DNA of 59,885 nucleotides from Rhodobacteraceae bacterium Water-Bin34. Lineage in GTDB: Bacteria > Pseudomonadota > Alphaproteobacteria > Rhodobacterales > Rhodobacteraceae. The notes beneath the pieces are model-generated. The model searched no databases and had not been told where the DNA came from. It was given only the letters and a program-made list of their open reading frames with translations. Positions within the stretch are counted from its first letter, which is position 1; each line of letters opens with the position of its first letter. A program made the position numbers and the translations under genes. The stretch covers positions 1 to 59,885 of the forward strand of contig FZLS01000010.1 of assembly GCA_900197625.1 (NCBI GenBank), in the 5' to 3' direction. Below are positions 37,034 through 46,755 of this stretch, piece by piece.

Positions 37034-38671
37034 CTACAATAGAGCCTGCGCGGCCGCTCGCGCTTCTGGTGTAATTTGATCTCCAGAAAGCATTCGCGCT
37101 ATTTCAGTCAAACGTGTTTCTGCATCTAATTCAATTACATTACTTGTGGTAACATCATCTGTTACACTTTTTTCAATTTGCCAATGATGATCACCTTTTG
37201 CTGCAACTTGGGGACTATGAGTAACAACCAATACTTGGCTAGATTTTGATAAATCCGCTAATCTTTGTCCAACTGCGTTGGCAGTAGCTCCTCCTACACC
37301 TCGATCAATTTCATCAAAAATCATTGTTAAATTTTGATTTGTTTTTGTTAAACAAACCTTTAGGGCGAGTAAGAATCGCGACAATTCACCTCCAGAAGCA
37401 ATTTTGTTTATTGGCCCTGCTGGTGCTCCTGGATTGGTTGAAACAATAAACGTAACCTCATCAAAACCATCCTCAGTTGGTTTTTTCGTATTAATACTTA
37501 CAATAAATTTTGAATTTTCTAATTTCAAAGGCGCCATTTCAGTAGCCATTGCCATTTCTAAATCGATTGCTGTTTTTTTTCTTATTTTTGATAAATCATC
37601 AGCATATTTATCAAAATCAATTTTTGATTGTGATAGTTTTTCTTCTAATTTTTTAATTTTTTCAGCACTTATTTTTGAATGCTCAAGTTTTTGAATTAGT
37701 TTCTGAGAGAAAGCATTTAAATTATTAGGCAACACATCATGTTTTCGTGCCAAAGCACGTATCGCGAACAATCTTTCTTCAATTTTCTCTAAATCTAATG
37801 GATTAAAGTTCGTCGAAGACAAGTATTCGTCTATATCTTGTTGAGCGATAGCTAATTTTGATATTGCAGAAGACAACATAGATATAGCGTTATCTAAAGA
37901 TGAATCTGCAACATTAGATACACCTTCAAGCCATCGAATAGCATCACTCATTAAACTCTCAGCTCCATTTATGCTTATGAGTTCAGATGCTTTTTCAATA
38001 TCCCCACGAATTTTTTGAGAAGTTTGCATTGATCTTCTTTTAATATCTAAAAACTCATCTTCATCATTTTCAGGTGATAATTCTTGCAACTCGGCAATCG
38101 AATGCTTTAAATATTCATTGTCTTTTGTCGCTTCTGAAAAAGATAATTTAGCCTGATGTAACTCTAACTCTGTCTTTTTATAATTTCTCCATAAAGATCT
38201 AAGTTTTGAGGTATTAATGTCTCCAAAGTTATCCAATAAATTTATATGGGTTTTTGCATTGAGCAATCCGCGATCATCAAATTGACCATGTAACTCTACT
38301 AGAATATCAGAAAGTTGTCTTAAAATCTCACCTGAGCATCTTTTATCATTAAGATAAGAAGTTTTTCTGCCATCTAAATTAACAGTTCTACGTAGGATCA
38401 GCTCATCTGTTTCGGGCATACCAGCTGATCTTAATATTTCTTTAACTGGCTGAGAGTTTGCAATATCAAAGTATGCTATAACTTCACCATTACTTGCACC
38501 GGTTCGTACCAAACTAGATCGACCACGCCAACCAAGTACAAATCCTAAGCTATCAAGCAATATAGATTTTCCAGCGCCAGTTTCACCTGTTAATATATTT
38601 AGCCCAGATTGGAAATTAAGTTCTAATTTGCTAATCAACAAGATGTCTGTGATGTAGAGACCACGTAACAT
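37034..38671 (-). CDS. recN: DNA repair protein RecN
   Basis: SMC-like ATPase of double-strand break repair, 545 residues. N-terminal ILTGETGAGKSILLDSLGF (Walker A), a central region rich in Leu, Lys and Glu forming two coiled-coil arms (about 150-370), and the C-terminal ABC half with signature IASGGELSRFLLALK, Walker B MIFDEIDRGVGG, and VLVVTHSPQVAA. It follows bamD by 8 bases on the same strand, the usual lpxC-bamD-recN tail after the dcw cluster in Rhodobacterales. Slightly shorter than the E. coli protein (553). Confidence 0.96.
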   Translation of the reverse strand: MLRGLYITDILLISKLELNFQSGLNILTGETGAGKSILLDSLGFVLGWRGRSSLVRTGASNGEVIAYFDIANSQPVKEILRSAGMPETDELILRRTVNLDGRKTSYLNDKRCSGEILRQLSDILVELHGQFDDRGLLNAKTHINLLDNFGDINTSKLRSLWRNYKKTELELHQAKLSFSEATKDNEYLKHSIAELQELSPENDEDEFLDIKRRSMQTSQKIRGDIEKASELISINGAESLMSDAIRWLEGVSNVADSSLDNAISMLSSAISKLAIAQQDIDEYLSSTNFNPLDLEKIEERLFAIRALARKHDVLPNNLNAFSQKLIQKLEHSKISAEKIKKLEEKLSQSKIDFDKYADDLSKIRKKTAIDLEMAMATEMAPLKLENSKFIVSINTKKPTEDGFDEVTFIVSTNPGAPAGPINKIASGGELSRFLLALKVCLTKTNQNLTMIFDEIDRGVGGATANAVGQRLADLSKSSQVLVVTHSPQVAAKGDHHWQIEKSVTDDVTTSNVIELDAETRLTEIARMLSGDQITPEARAAAQALL

Positions 38672-38679
38672 TTATTCTA

Positions 38680-39519
38680 TTACCGTTTTTTTGGTTTAAT
38701 ATTGCGCCACATTTTATTCAGCCAATTTGAAGAATCTTTATTTATGGCTTCAGTTGAAATTCCTCGGCCTGTTAACAAAACATGTGTATCTTTATACCAA
38801 TCTGATGCTTGGAAATTATGTCCTAATATTGCTCCAGTTGTTTGCGCATTAGCATTTAAGCCTAGTGATAAATAAGATTCAACTAACCGATGTAACGCTT
38901 CAGGTGTATGACTAGTAGTTTCAAATTCTTCAACAACCACTCTAAACCTCGAAATTGCAGCTCCAAAATGACCACGTTTTAAATAATAGCGCCCAATTTC
39001 CATTTCTGCACCCGCAAGGTGATCTAAAGATAAATCAAATTTAAGAAGGGAGGGAGAAGTATATTCACTGTCAGGATATCGCTCAATAACGGTTCTAAAG
39101 GCTTGTAATGCTTTAAATGTAACAGATTGATCCCTACTTACATTGTCAATTTGATCATAATAGCTCAATGCAATCAAATATTGGGCATATGCAGCATTCG
39201 TATCCGCTGGATAAAAATCTAGATATCTTTCAGCATCAGCCCTACTTTCGTCATAAAAAGCTCCTTGATGGTTAGCTACAGCTGACATTAACAAAGATTT
39301 CTTTGCCCATTCAGAATAGGGATATAAACGCTCAACTTTTGCAAATAAACCAGCTGCCTCTGCGTTTAAGTTTTCTTTTAATTTTTGTTCAGCTTGCAGA
39401 TAAATCTCTTGTGCAGTTAATTCTTTTGGGATTTTTTTCTCAGTTAGTTCATTGCAACCTGACAGAAAAAACAAAAGTGCACCCAAGATCCATAATATCT
39501 TGCCCCAATTCAAAATCAT
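38680..39519 (-). CDS. bamD: outer membrane protein assembly factor BamD
   Basis: Lipoprotein of the BAM complex, which folds outer-membrane proteins. 279 residues from ATG 39519, with AGGA 8 bases upstream. Signal peptide with lipobox LSGC, modified Cys22. The rest is TPR-type helices: EIYLQAEQKLKENLNAEAA, VERLYPYSEWAKKSLL, and FRTVIERYPDSEYTSPSL are the family's repeat signatures. Inner face of the outer membrane is expected. It is followed 8 bases later by recN. Confidence 0.94.
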   Translation of the reverse strand: MILNWGKILWILGALLFFLSGCNELTEKKIPKELTAQEIYLQAEQKLKENLNAEAAGLFAKVERLYPYSEWAKKSLLMSAVANHQGAFYDESRADAERYLDFYPADTNAAYAQYLIALSYYDQIDNVSRDQSVTFKALQAFRTVIERYPDSEYTSPSLLKFDLSLDHLAGAEMEIGRYYLKRGHFGAAISRFRVVVEEFETTSHTPEALHRLVESYLSLGLNANAQTTGAILGHNFQASDWYKDTHVLLTGRGISTEAINKDSSNWLNKMWRNIKPKKR

Positions 39520-39638
39520 CAAGTTATTCCTATTTTATGATCTTATTAACAGTTTTATATAAGCTAGCATTTCTGATGAAAAGGAAAACTATTTAATAAC
39601 ATAGTTTAACATAAGAAAGATCAAGGGCTGTCAGTTAA

Positions 39639-40553
39639 TTACTGAACAAAATCGTCCCAAGAGATATCTGCGCCAGGCAAATCGTGACTTACATGATTTG
39701 GGCATTGCACCATCTCCCAAGCATTTGTTTGAGTGAACAAAGTGTGTAGCAATAAATTTGTTGCACGGTGTCCAGCACGTTTACCTTTATATTCTCCCAA
39801 GATTGGTGCACCAGCTAAATATAAATCACCAAGCGCATCTAACATTTTATGACCGACGCATTCATCTGAACGCCGATAACCTTCAGGATTTAATACAACA
39901 TCTTTATCTACAACAATAGCATTATCAAGACTTCCACCAAGCGCTAATCCCATGGATTGTAAATGGTCAACATCACTTCTTCTCACAAACGTCCTACAAT
40001 TAGAAAGCTCTCGAACAAATGAACCATTAGCCATATTCAATTTCTTTTCTTGATGTCCAATAGCTTCATCTTCAAAATCTATTTCAAAATCCATTTTTAA
40101 AGTTTCACTTGGAGACAAACTGACTTCACAGTCATCAACTACTACTTTTACAGGTTGAAGAATTCGTATTACTCGAATTGGTGAATTCAGCTTTTGTATA
40201 CCAGCTTTCAAAATAGCGCTCACAAAAGGTGCCGAAGAGCCATCCATTATTGGTATTTCTGGGCCATCTACATCAATAATTGCATTGTGAATACCAGTTC
40301 CAGCTAATGCAGCCATTAAATGTTCGATTGTTGAAACTTCTACATCGTCAGAATTACTTATTCGTGTGCAAAGCTGAGTATTACTAACTGCATCATATCT
40401 AGCTGGAATTAAGTTATCTCGGTCTGAGATATCTGTACGTCGGAACCATATCCCATATTCAGCTGATGCAGGAGAAATGACTAAATTAGATGAAACACCA
40501 GAGTGGAGTCCGGTACCAGACAACTTTATTGTTTTTTTAATTGTAGTTTGCAT
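39639..40553 (-). CDS. lpxC: UDP-3-O-acyl-N-acetylglucosamine deacetylase LpxC
   Basis: Zinc enzyme for the committed step of lipid A synthesis. 304 residues. Zinc ligands in TIEHLMAALAG (His) and ECVGHKMLDALGDLYLAG (His and Asp), with the catalytic His in KRAGHRATN. The N-terminal TIKKTIKLSGTGLHSG is the family start. Gap to bamD 119 bases, and a terminator lies upstream after ftsZ, so lpxC has its own promoter. Confidence 0.97.
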   Translation of the reverse strand: MQTTIKKTIKLSGTGLHSGVSSNLVISPASAEYGIWFRRTDISDRDNLIPARYDAVSNTQLCTRISNSDDVEVSTIEHLMAALAGTGIHNAIIDVDGPEIPIMDGSSAPFVSAILKAGIQKLNSPIRVIRILQPVKVVVDDCEVSLSPSETLKMDFEIDFEDEAIGHQEKKLNMANGSFVRELSNCRTFVRRSDVDHLQSMGLALGGSLDNAIVVDKDVVLNPEGYRRSDECVGHKMLDALGDLYLAGAPILGEYKGKRAGHRATNLLLHTLFTQTNAWEMVQCPNHVSHDLPGADISWDDFVQ

Positions 40554-40590
40554 AGATAATCGGCCAATTAATATACATTCGTTTAATTTA

Positions 40591-40619
40591 TTGATACATC
40601 TTTACAAGTGGTCACTCAA
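40591..40619 (-). promoter_or_regulatory. candidate sigma-70 promoter of lpxC
   Basis: On the minus strand TTGAGT (40619-40614) and TATCAA (40596-40591) are 17 bases apart, 4 of 6 matches each. It lies about 40-65 bases before the lpxC ATG and downstream of the ftsZ terminator, where a promoter is required. Confidence 0.35.
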
Positions 40620-40669
40620 TTCACGGTTTATGTCCAAAATTAAAGAAATTGTAATATTTGTAACATTTT

Positions 40670-40701
40670 AAAAGAAAAAGGCGCGGAAATCCGCACCTTT
40701 T
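40670..40701 (-). terminator. rho-independent terminator of ftsZ / dcw operon
   Basis: An 11-bp inverted repeat (40676-40686 with 40691-40701) with a 4-base loop, GC-rich in the centre. The single mismatch becomes a G-U wobble only in minus-strand RNA, and the minus strand continues TTTTTCTTTT. It begins 13 bases after the ftsZ stop and ends the dcw transcription unit before lpxC. Confidence 0.85.
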
Positions 40702-40714
40702 AATATTATTTCTT

Positions 40715-42295
40715 TTAATTCGCTTGACGCCTCAAAAAGGCTGGAACCTCTACTTGTTCATCGTTAACGTCCATTTCTTCATATTCGGAATTATAACGAG
40801 GTTCTTCTAGTTCTCTAGCTTGGCTTCTAAATGCTGGTTCGACTATGGTTGAGCCTGTCATTCTTGAAATCAATCCACCAAACATACCTTTTCGCTCATT
40901 TGGCTTTTCATAACTAAAAGTTTCATCAAGATTAGATTGTGGAGTAATTCGCAATGGTTCTTGTCTTGGTTGTTTTTGAACTGCAGCATGTAATCGAGCC
41001 ATAATTTCAGGACTAGGTTGACCAGACACGTCTGTAGCAAAGTCATCAAACTCAGGTTCAACATTATTAGTCACTGCAACTTCCTCAAGCATAGGTTGGT
41101 ATGCAGGTTCAGGAAGTTCATCATTATCTTTTTGGACAGTTTCAACCACTTCTTTTGGAGCGATATCATTGTTATCAAATAAGGAAGGCTCTTCTAAAGC
41201 AAGATTTTTTTCAATCTCTACATTATCAATATTTGATGAAGTTTCTTCAATTGCAATTTCATCGTTTCGTAGAGGCAAAGGTGACTTTAAAGTTCTACGG
41301 GGTACAGGCGTTTCACCTATCTCTTTCTCTGCTGCATCAATTCCAGTCGCAACTACAGAAACTCGCATCGTACCATCAAGGGTGTCATCTAAAGCAGATC
41401 CAACGAGGATATTTGCATTAGGATCAACTTTATCACGAATTCTATTTGCCGCTTCATCAACTTCAAATAGCGTTAAATCTGTGCCACCTGTGATATTGAT
41501 AAGTACACCGCGCGCACCATCAAGTGAAATTTCATCTAATAAAGGATTATTAATTGCTTGTTCTGCTGCTTGAATAGCTCGATCTTCACCTGAAGCTTCA
41601 CCAGTTCCCATCATAGCTTTACCCATTTCGTCCATGACAACACGAATATCAGCAAAATCTAGATTTATTATTCCCGGGCGTACCATTAAATCAGTTACAC
41701 CTTTGACACCTTGATATAAGACATCATCCGCTAGGCTGAATGCTTCAGTAAAAGTTGTTTTTTCATTTGCTATCCTAAACAGATTTTGATTAGGAATAAT
41801 TATAAGAGTATCAACTACTGATTGTAATGTTTCAACGCCATCATCAGCCTGCCTAGCTCTTTTGAAGCCTTCAAATTGGAAAGGTTTTGTGACAACACCT
41901 ACAGTTAAAATTCCAAGTTCCCGTGCAGCTTGGGCTATTATTGGTGCTGCTCCAGTTCCTGTTCCACCTCCCATGCCAGCAGTAATAAAGCACATATGGC
42001 TTCCTGCGAGATGGTCAACAATTGTTTCAATACTTTCTTCAGCAGCTAAAGCACCTACTGTTGGCTGGGCGCCAGCACCTAGTCCTTCAGTTGCTTTTTC
42101 TCCCAATTGAATTCGAGTTGAAGCTTTAGATAATTGCAAAGCCTGAGCATCAGTGTTTGCTACAATAAAATCAACACCATCAAGATTTTTCTCAATCATA
42201 TTGTTTACTGCATTGCATCCCGCGCCGCCTACACCAAAAACGGTAATTTTTGGACGCAAATCCGCTACTTCAGGTATTTGGAGATTCAGAGTCAT
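40715..42295 (-). CDS. ftsZ: cell division protein FtsZ
   Basis: Tubulin-like GTPase that forms the Z-ring. 526 residues, longer than E. coli FtsZ (383) because of an extended acidic C-terminal linker (about 325-500), usual in alphaproteobacteria. GTP-binding loop GGGTGTG at 109-115, N-terminal [14 protein letters not shown], and synergy-loop-like [11 protein letters not shown]. The extreme C-terminus [10 protein letters not shown] is the conserved peptide that binds FtsA and other partners. Preceded by a 163-base gap with a good promoter candidate and followed by a terminator. AGGCGG lies 7 bases before the ATG as ribosome site. Confidence 0.98.
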   Translation of the reverse strand: MTLNLQIPEVADLRPKITVFGVGGAGCNAVNNMIEKNLDGVDFIVANTDAQALQLSKASTRIQLGEKATEGLGAGAQPTVGALAAEESIETIVDHLAGSHMCFITAGMGGGTGTGAAPIIAQAARELGILTVGVVTKPFQFEGFKRARQADDGVETLQSVVDTLIIIPNQNLFRIANEKTTFTEAFSLADDVLYQGVKGVTDLMVRPGIINLDFADIRVVMDEMGKAMMGTGEASGEDRAIQAAEQAINNPLLDEISLDGARGVLINITGGTDLTLFEVDEAANRIRDKVDPNANILVGSALDDTLDGTMRVSVVATGIDAAEKEIGETPVPRRTLKSPLPLRNDEIAIEETSSNIDNVEIEKNLALEEPSLFDNNDIAPKEVVETVQKDNDELPEPAYQPMLEEVAVTNNVEPEFDDFATDVSGQPSPEIMARLHAAVQKQPRQEPLRITPQSNLDETFSYEKPNERKGMFGGLISRMTGSTIVEPAFRSQARELEEPRYNSEYEEMDVNDEQVEVPAFLRRQAN

Positions 42296-42356
42296 GGTCT
42301 GTCCGCCTGTCTATTAATTTTACTGCTCTATCACTTTTTGTGACTTATTATACTTT

Positions 42357-42385
42357 ATTGTAGCAAACTGATTCGTTTACGTCAC
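42357..42385 (-). promoter_or_regulatory. candidate ftsZ promoter with internal GANTC site
   Basis: On the minus strand GTGACG (42385-42380, 4 of 6) and TACAAT (42362-42357, 5 of 6) are 17 bases apart. A GANTC methylation sequence (42370-42374) sits in the spacer. The predicted start is about 55 bases before the ftsZ ATG. A second perfect TATAAT lies slightly downstream but has no partner -35. Confidence 0.45.
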
Positions 42386-42458
42386 GAAAAATCGTACAAT
42401 GAATTAAAAGTTATTTGAAAAAAGTAAGAAACTTACAACTGAATATTAAATAATCAAA

Positions 42459-43793
42459 TTACCAGTTATTTTTAACCCATTGCATTGCCCTCTTCATGGG
42501 CATTGCGCCCATACGCTTTTCTGGCAAATCAAAATCCCAACACTCATCTTGGGGATGTGCGGCGTAAAGAGCCAATCCGACAGGAGCAGCATAATCTGGT
42601 CCAGTAGCTGCTTGGGGCAGACCATGAACCCTTAGTGGGCGGCCTAATCGTACTTGTTGACCAAGAATTCTACTGGCTAAACCTTCCATGCCTGGAATCT
42701 GGCTAGCTCCTCCTGTTAAAACAATACGTTGACTCGGCAATGTATCAAATCTTGCAGCTTGTAATTTATGATAAACTTCTTCTAATATTTCTTCGATACG
42801 AGGTCGAATTATACCGATTATTTCAGACCTCGTGAATTTTCTGCGATCATGGTCCCAATCTCCAGTTTGGCCATCAACATCAATCATTTCTCTATCATCC
42901 ATTGATGTTGCTATAACTCCACCATGAATTGTCTTTATTCGCTCAGCAGTATTACTTGGAATTTGCAGTCCAGATGATAAATCAGAAGTAACATGATCTC
43001 CCCCTATTCGAACTGAGTCTGCAAAAATCATTTGCTTTTTCAAGAAAACTGAAACTGATGTGGACCCACCTCCAATATCAATACATGCAGCACCCAATTC
43101 TTGTTCATCTTCAACTAATGAAGAAATGGCAGATGCATATGCAGAAGAAACAACTCCTGCTAGCTCCAAATCACATCGCTTTATACAAGTTATTAAATTG
43201 CTTAATATACGTGAATCAATTGTTAAGAGATGTAAATCTACTGATAAAAGATGACCAATTTGGCCACGCGGATCAGAGAGTGATGGATTCTGATCCAACG
43301 CAAAATTCACGGGCATAGCATGAATTGTCTCACGATCTTCTCCAAAATCGGGCGTATCACAAGAAGCAAGAACTCTTCCAATATCTGCTTTAGTGACACT
43401 CCCTGACTCAACCTGAACGTCTCCAGTTAATCCATATGATTTCGGCTGAGCTCCTGAGAAGCAAGCCATTACATGATCCACTCTAATATTTGCCATTTTT
43501 TGCGCACCTTGAACTGCGGTCCTTATGGCTCGTTCAGTTTCTTCCATTTTTGTTATTTCACCCAGCTTTACACCGCGAGATCGAGTTTTTGCTACCCCAA
43601 TCACTCTGAATGAGCCATGATTTGCAATAGCACCAATACCTTCACTTGCATTCGCTTGAACAGATGGGTCAAATTGCAAGATCATACAAACTATTTTAGA
43701 CGTCCCTACGTCTAAAATAGCCACTACTCCTCTTTGTAAAGCTGCACGCCTTTTCTGACGCATTGTTCTTTGATTTTCATAAAGAGTGTTCAT
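42459..43793 (-). CDS. ftsA: cell division protein FtsA
   Basis: Actin-like ATPase that tethers FtsZ to the membrane. 444 residues. ATPase motifs: GVVAILDVGTSKIVCMI near 23-39 (phosphate 1), GAACIDIGGGSTSVSVF (phosphate 2), and IVLTGGASQIPGMEGLA (adenosine). The C-terminus MKRAMQWVKNNW is the amphipathic membrane-targeting helix. The basic 20-residue N-terminal extension is usual in alphaproteobacteria. AGAG precedes the ATG; it begins 9 bases after ftsQ. Confidence 0.97.
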   Translation of the reverse strand: MNTLYENQRTMRQKRRAALQRGVVAILDVGTSKIVCMILQFDPSVQANASEGIGAIANHGSFRVIGVAKTRSRGVKLGEITKMEETERAIRTAVQGAQKMANIRVDHVMACFSGAQPKSYGLTGDVQVESGSVTKADIGRVLASCDTPDFGEDRETIHAMPVNFALDQNPSLSDPRGQIGHLLSVDLHLLTIDSRILSNLITCIKRCDLELAGVVSSAYASAISSLVEDEQELGAACIDIGGGSTSVSVFLKKQMIFADSVRIGGDHVTSDLSSGLQIPSNTAERIKTIHGGVIATSMDDREMIDVDGQTGDWDHDRRKFTRSEIIGIIRPRIEEILEEVYHKLQAARFDTLPSQRIVLTGGASQIPGMEGLASRILGQQVRLGRPLRVHGLPQAATGPDYAAPVGLALYAAHPQDECWDFDLPEKRMGAMPMKRAMQWVKNNW

Positions 43794-43802
43794 TTTATTT
43801 CT

Positions 43803-44804
43803 CTATTCCATTGATGCAGAAGTGCGAATAATTTCATTTGCAGCGTCAGAAAGACGCAAAACTGGCCTTGATGTGTCACGCATATCAATTGTTACAACGT
43901 CACGCGCTAATATATTCTGTGTCGAATTTAGTACTAAAATATGCTTTAATGCATCTATAGGATCGGTCTCAGGTAATTGTATGATTTGATTTCGATCCAA
44001 AATCATATCCCACCTTCTTTCCCCCATTCTACGCAAACCGCGCAAACGGTTGGCAATTGGATCAGCAGTTTTATAAATATTTAAAGCTTCATGAATAAAC
44101 TCTTTGGCTCCATCACCTATAAAAAGTGGCAAATCAAGACGATCGAGGCGAGATGTAATAATACCGGAAACTTCCCCTTCAGTGTCTACCAATTCCAAAG
44201 AGGATCCGTTCCTCCATATGATTAGAGGAACTCTTTCAGTTACCTCTAATTCTAATAACCCTCCAGGCCTAAGAAATAAAGATGCAGACTTTACTTCCGC
44301 CATCTCTTCAATCTTAATTTTCAGACTAAGCAGATCTAATTTAAAAGAACTAATCGGAAAATTTAATTCCAAAGATTTTCTAATAGACATTGCAAGTGAT
44401 TCAGATGCACCATCAATTTTCATCAATTCAATTTGAAATTCTGGTCGTGCTTGAATGTTTAATTTTGCATCTTCAAAAACATTGTTAAATTTCAAACGTA
44501 AATTATCACTCGTGTAGAAATAAGTTCCAAAAATAATCAAGGCAAGTGAGGGTAAGCCAAGACAAATTGATCTCTTTATGATTGGGGATAACCACATTCG
44601 GTTTATTTTATATTTTATTTTACTTGGTGCAGGATCAGGTTTGATAATTTTCTCTGGAGACTTTTGGCCAAACAAACGTCCAATTTTTTCAGCTGAGATT
44701 TCTCCAAGTGGTGCAATATTCGGAGCTTCTTGTTTTCTTTTATTTATAGCCTCAATTGTAGATATACGCCTTAATTGAGGTTCTTTTCGATTTATCGATT
44801 GCAT
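43803..44804 (-). CDS. ftsQ: cell division protein FtsQ
   Basis: Bitopic divisome protein, 333 residues from ATG 44804, chosen because GGAGG lies 7 bases upstream; it overlaps the end of ddl by 13 bases. Cytoplasmic basic N-terminus (about 85 residues), one membrane segment (about 83-103, LGLPSLALIIFGTYF), then a POTRA domain with IDGASESLAMSIRKSL and a beta domain with GLLELEVTERVPLIIWRNG and the conserved RRWDMILDRNQIIQLPE. Connects early and late division proteins (FtsBL). Confidence 0.93.
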   Translation of the reverse strand: MQSINRKEPQLRRISTIEAINKRKQEAPNIAPLGEISAEKIGRLFGQKSPEKIIKPDPAPSKIKYKINRMWLSPIIKRSICLGLPSLALIIFGTYFYTSDNLRLKFNNVFEDAKLNIQARPEFQIELMKIDGASESLAMSIRKSLELNFPISSFKLDLLSLKIKIEEMAEVKSASLFLRPGGLLELEVTERVPLIIWRNGSSLELVDTEGEVSGIITSRLDRLDLPLFIGDGAKEFIHEALNIYKTADPIANRLRGLRRMGERRWDMILDRNQIIQLPETDPIDALKHILVLNSTQNILARDVVTIDMRDTSRPVLRLSDAANEIIRTSASME

Positions 44805-45706
44805 GATGCATCCTCCACCATCCAACGAGTTAACTCTCCAAAAGACATCCCTCTGTAAGCAGCTTGTTCAGGTGCTAGTGATGTAGGTGTCATCCCTGGC
44901 TGGGTGTTTGTTTCCAATAACTTCAAACCCGCCAGTCCTAAACTATCATCCCACCGAAAATCAGTTCTTGATAGTCCACGACAATTTAAACATTCATGTG
45001 CTCGCTCAGCATAATCGATACATGCATCAAAAATTTCCTTCGGTAGATTTGCTGGAATTTCATGATGCGATCCTCCACTTTCATATTTAGCATCAAAATC
45101 ATACCAACCGTCAGTAATTATATTTGTGACAGTAAGTGCGTTACCATCAAGAACTGTAACAGTCAGTTCAAATCCTGGAATGAATTCTTCTACCATTAAT
45201 ATATCTGGTAATTCTTCTTTAATACTTATAATCGGTTCATCACCAATATTCACAATATAGACACCAACAGATGATCCTTCATTATATGGCTTAATAACAT
45301 AAGGGGCTGGCATAGGATGTGAATGCAATATGTCAGCTTTAGAAACTAGCATGGAAGAAGCTACAGGTAATCCGACTGATCTATAAATATCTTTTGTTTT
45401 TTCTTTATCCATGGCAAGTGCTGATGAATAAACCCCAGAATGGGTATATGGAATTTGCATCCATTCAAGTAACCCTTGCACACAACCATCTTCACCCCAC
45501 CGACCATGCAAAGCATTAAAAACAACATCAGGATCAGACGCAATAATTTCTGATGCAAGATTTTGATCTGCATCTATAATTGAAACAATGTAACCTTCTC
45601 CGCGTAATGCAGATGCAATCTCGCTTCCCGATACCAGTGAGACTTCTCTCTCAACTGACGGACCGCCATTTAACACTGTTACACGGGTGATTGCCTTGCT
45701 CGACAT
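44792..45706 (-). CDS. ddl: D-alanine--D-alanine ligase
   Basis: ATP-grasp enzyme making the D-Ala-D-Ala terminus of the peptidoglycan stem peptide. 304 residues, DdlB type. Motifs: LNGGPSVEREVSLVSG near 10-25, HGRWGEDGCVQGLLE (substrate loop), VIKPYNEGSSVGV (ATP loop), and LKLLETNTQPGMTPTSL with metal ligands. 48 bases after murB; its 3' end overlaps ftsQ. Confidence 0.96.
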   Translation of the reverse strand: MSSKAITRVTVLNGGPSVEREVSLVSGSEIASALRGEGYIVSIIDADQNLASEIIASDPDVVFNALHGRWGEDGCVQGLLEWMQIPYTHSGVYSSALAMDKEKTKDIYRSVGLPVASSMLVSKADILHSHPMPAPYVIKPYNEGSSVGVYIVNIGDEPIISIKEELPDILMVEEFIPGFELTVTVLDGNALTVTNIITDGWYDFDAKYESGGSHHEIPANLPKEIFDACIDYAERAHECLNCRGLSRTDFRWDDSLGLAGLKLLETNTQPGMTPTSLAPEQAAYRGMSFGELTRWMVEDASCNR

Positions 45707-45754
45707 ACCATCCTCTTCCTTACCCTGTTAGTCGGGCTTTAGAATTCACTCAAT

Positions 45755-46681
45755 TTAGGGTTCTCCGACCCTCATTATTTCCCACTCTAACTTAATCCCG
45801 GAGTCTGCGTAAACCTTTTTAATCACTTCTTCACCTAAATTTTCCAAATCAGCTGCAGTAGCATCTCCAATATTGATCATGAAATTTGAATGCTTATCAC
45901 TCATTTTAGCACCTCCAATAGTTGCCCCACGCATCCCTGCATTATCAATTACTTTCCAAGCTTTCAAATCATGGACATCATCAATTTGTCCTGTAGATGA
46001 AAATCCCGACGGGTTTCTAAAAGTTGAACCGCAAGAAAGTTCATTAACAGGTTGGCTTTCCGAACGTTTACTAAGTGCACTCTGCATTTTATTCATCAAA
46101 TCTTCTGAAGGTGCCTGATTACTTTTCAAAATCACATTTGTAATAATTGATCCTTTTGGTATTACAGAAGATCTGTAGTCAAAATGCATATCTTTTTTTG
46201 TTAAAATTATTTGCTTTCCTTCTCTAGTTATAACATTTGCACTTTCAAAAACATCTGAGATATATTTTCCATAACATCCCGCATTCATCTTTACTGCACC
46301 ACCTATAGTGCCCGGAATAGTTCTCAAGAATGTAAGATCGATACCTTCAATAGCAGCTTTTTTTGCAACATGTGCATCTAAAGCAGCTGCGCCAACACTT
46401 ATCCTATTATTTTCTAGTAATTCTATACCATTAAATCCACGCCCGAGTTTGATCACTACACCCCTAATTCCTCCATCTCGCACAATAAGGTTAGAACAAA
46501 CACCTATCATAAATATTGGTATTTTCTTTGAGATATTTTTCAAAAAATCTGACAAATCAACTAAATCAGCAGGTTGAAATAAATAATCCACCTTGCCACC
46601 TACCTTTAACCATGAAAGGTCCGACATCAAACGATTAGTAACAATCGTTCCACGTACTTTAGGAATAAATACTTCAGTCAT
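45755..46681 (-). CDS. murB: UDP-N-acetylenolpyruvoylglucosamine reductase
   Basis: FAD enzyme reducing the enolpyruvyl group to the lactyl ether of UDP-MurNAc. 308 residues, type II (no extra C-terminal loop of the E. coli form). Motifs: [18 protein letters not shown] binds [24 protein letters not shown] near 120-140, [11 protein letters not shown] with the catalytic Ser position, and [12 protein letters not shown] near the C-terminus. 74 bases separate it from murC; nothing else is seen there. Confidence 0.96.
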   Translation of the reverse strand: MTEVFIPKVRGTIVTNRLMSDLSWLKVGGKVDYLFQPADLVDLSDFLKNISKKIPIFMIGVCSNLIVRDGGIRGVVIKLGRGFNGIELLENNRISVGAAALDAHVAKKAAIEGIDLTFLRTIPGTIGGAVKMNAGCYGKYISDVFESANVITREGKQIILTKKDMHFDYRSSVIPKGSIITNVILKSNQAPSEDLMNKMQSALSKRSESQPVNELSCGSTFRNPSGFSSTGQIDDVHDLKAWKVIDNAGMRGATIGGAKMSDKHSNFMINIGDATAADLENLGEEVIKKVYADSGIKLEWEIMRVGEP

Positions 46682-46755
46682 TATTTAAAATTTTGATTGA
46701 ATTTAAGACTAAAAGAAACATCTAAAATATATCCTTAAATGGAATTCAGGTTATT

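Noticed and set aside
39586..39607. Possible terminator after lpxC (AAACTAT/ATAGTTT)
   Set aside because: 7-bp AT-rich stem with only one G-C pair and an interrupted T-tract (TCCTTTTC); too weak to call.
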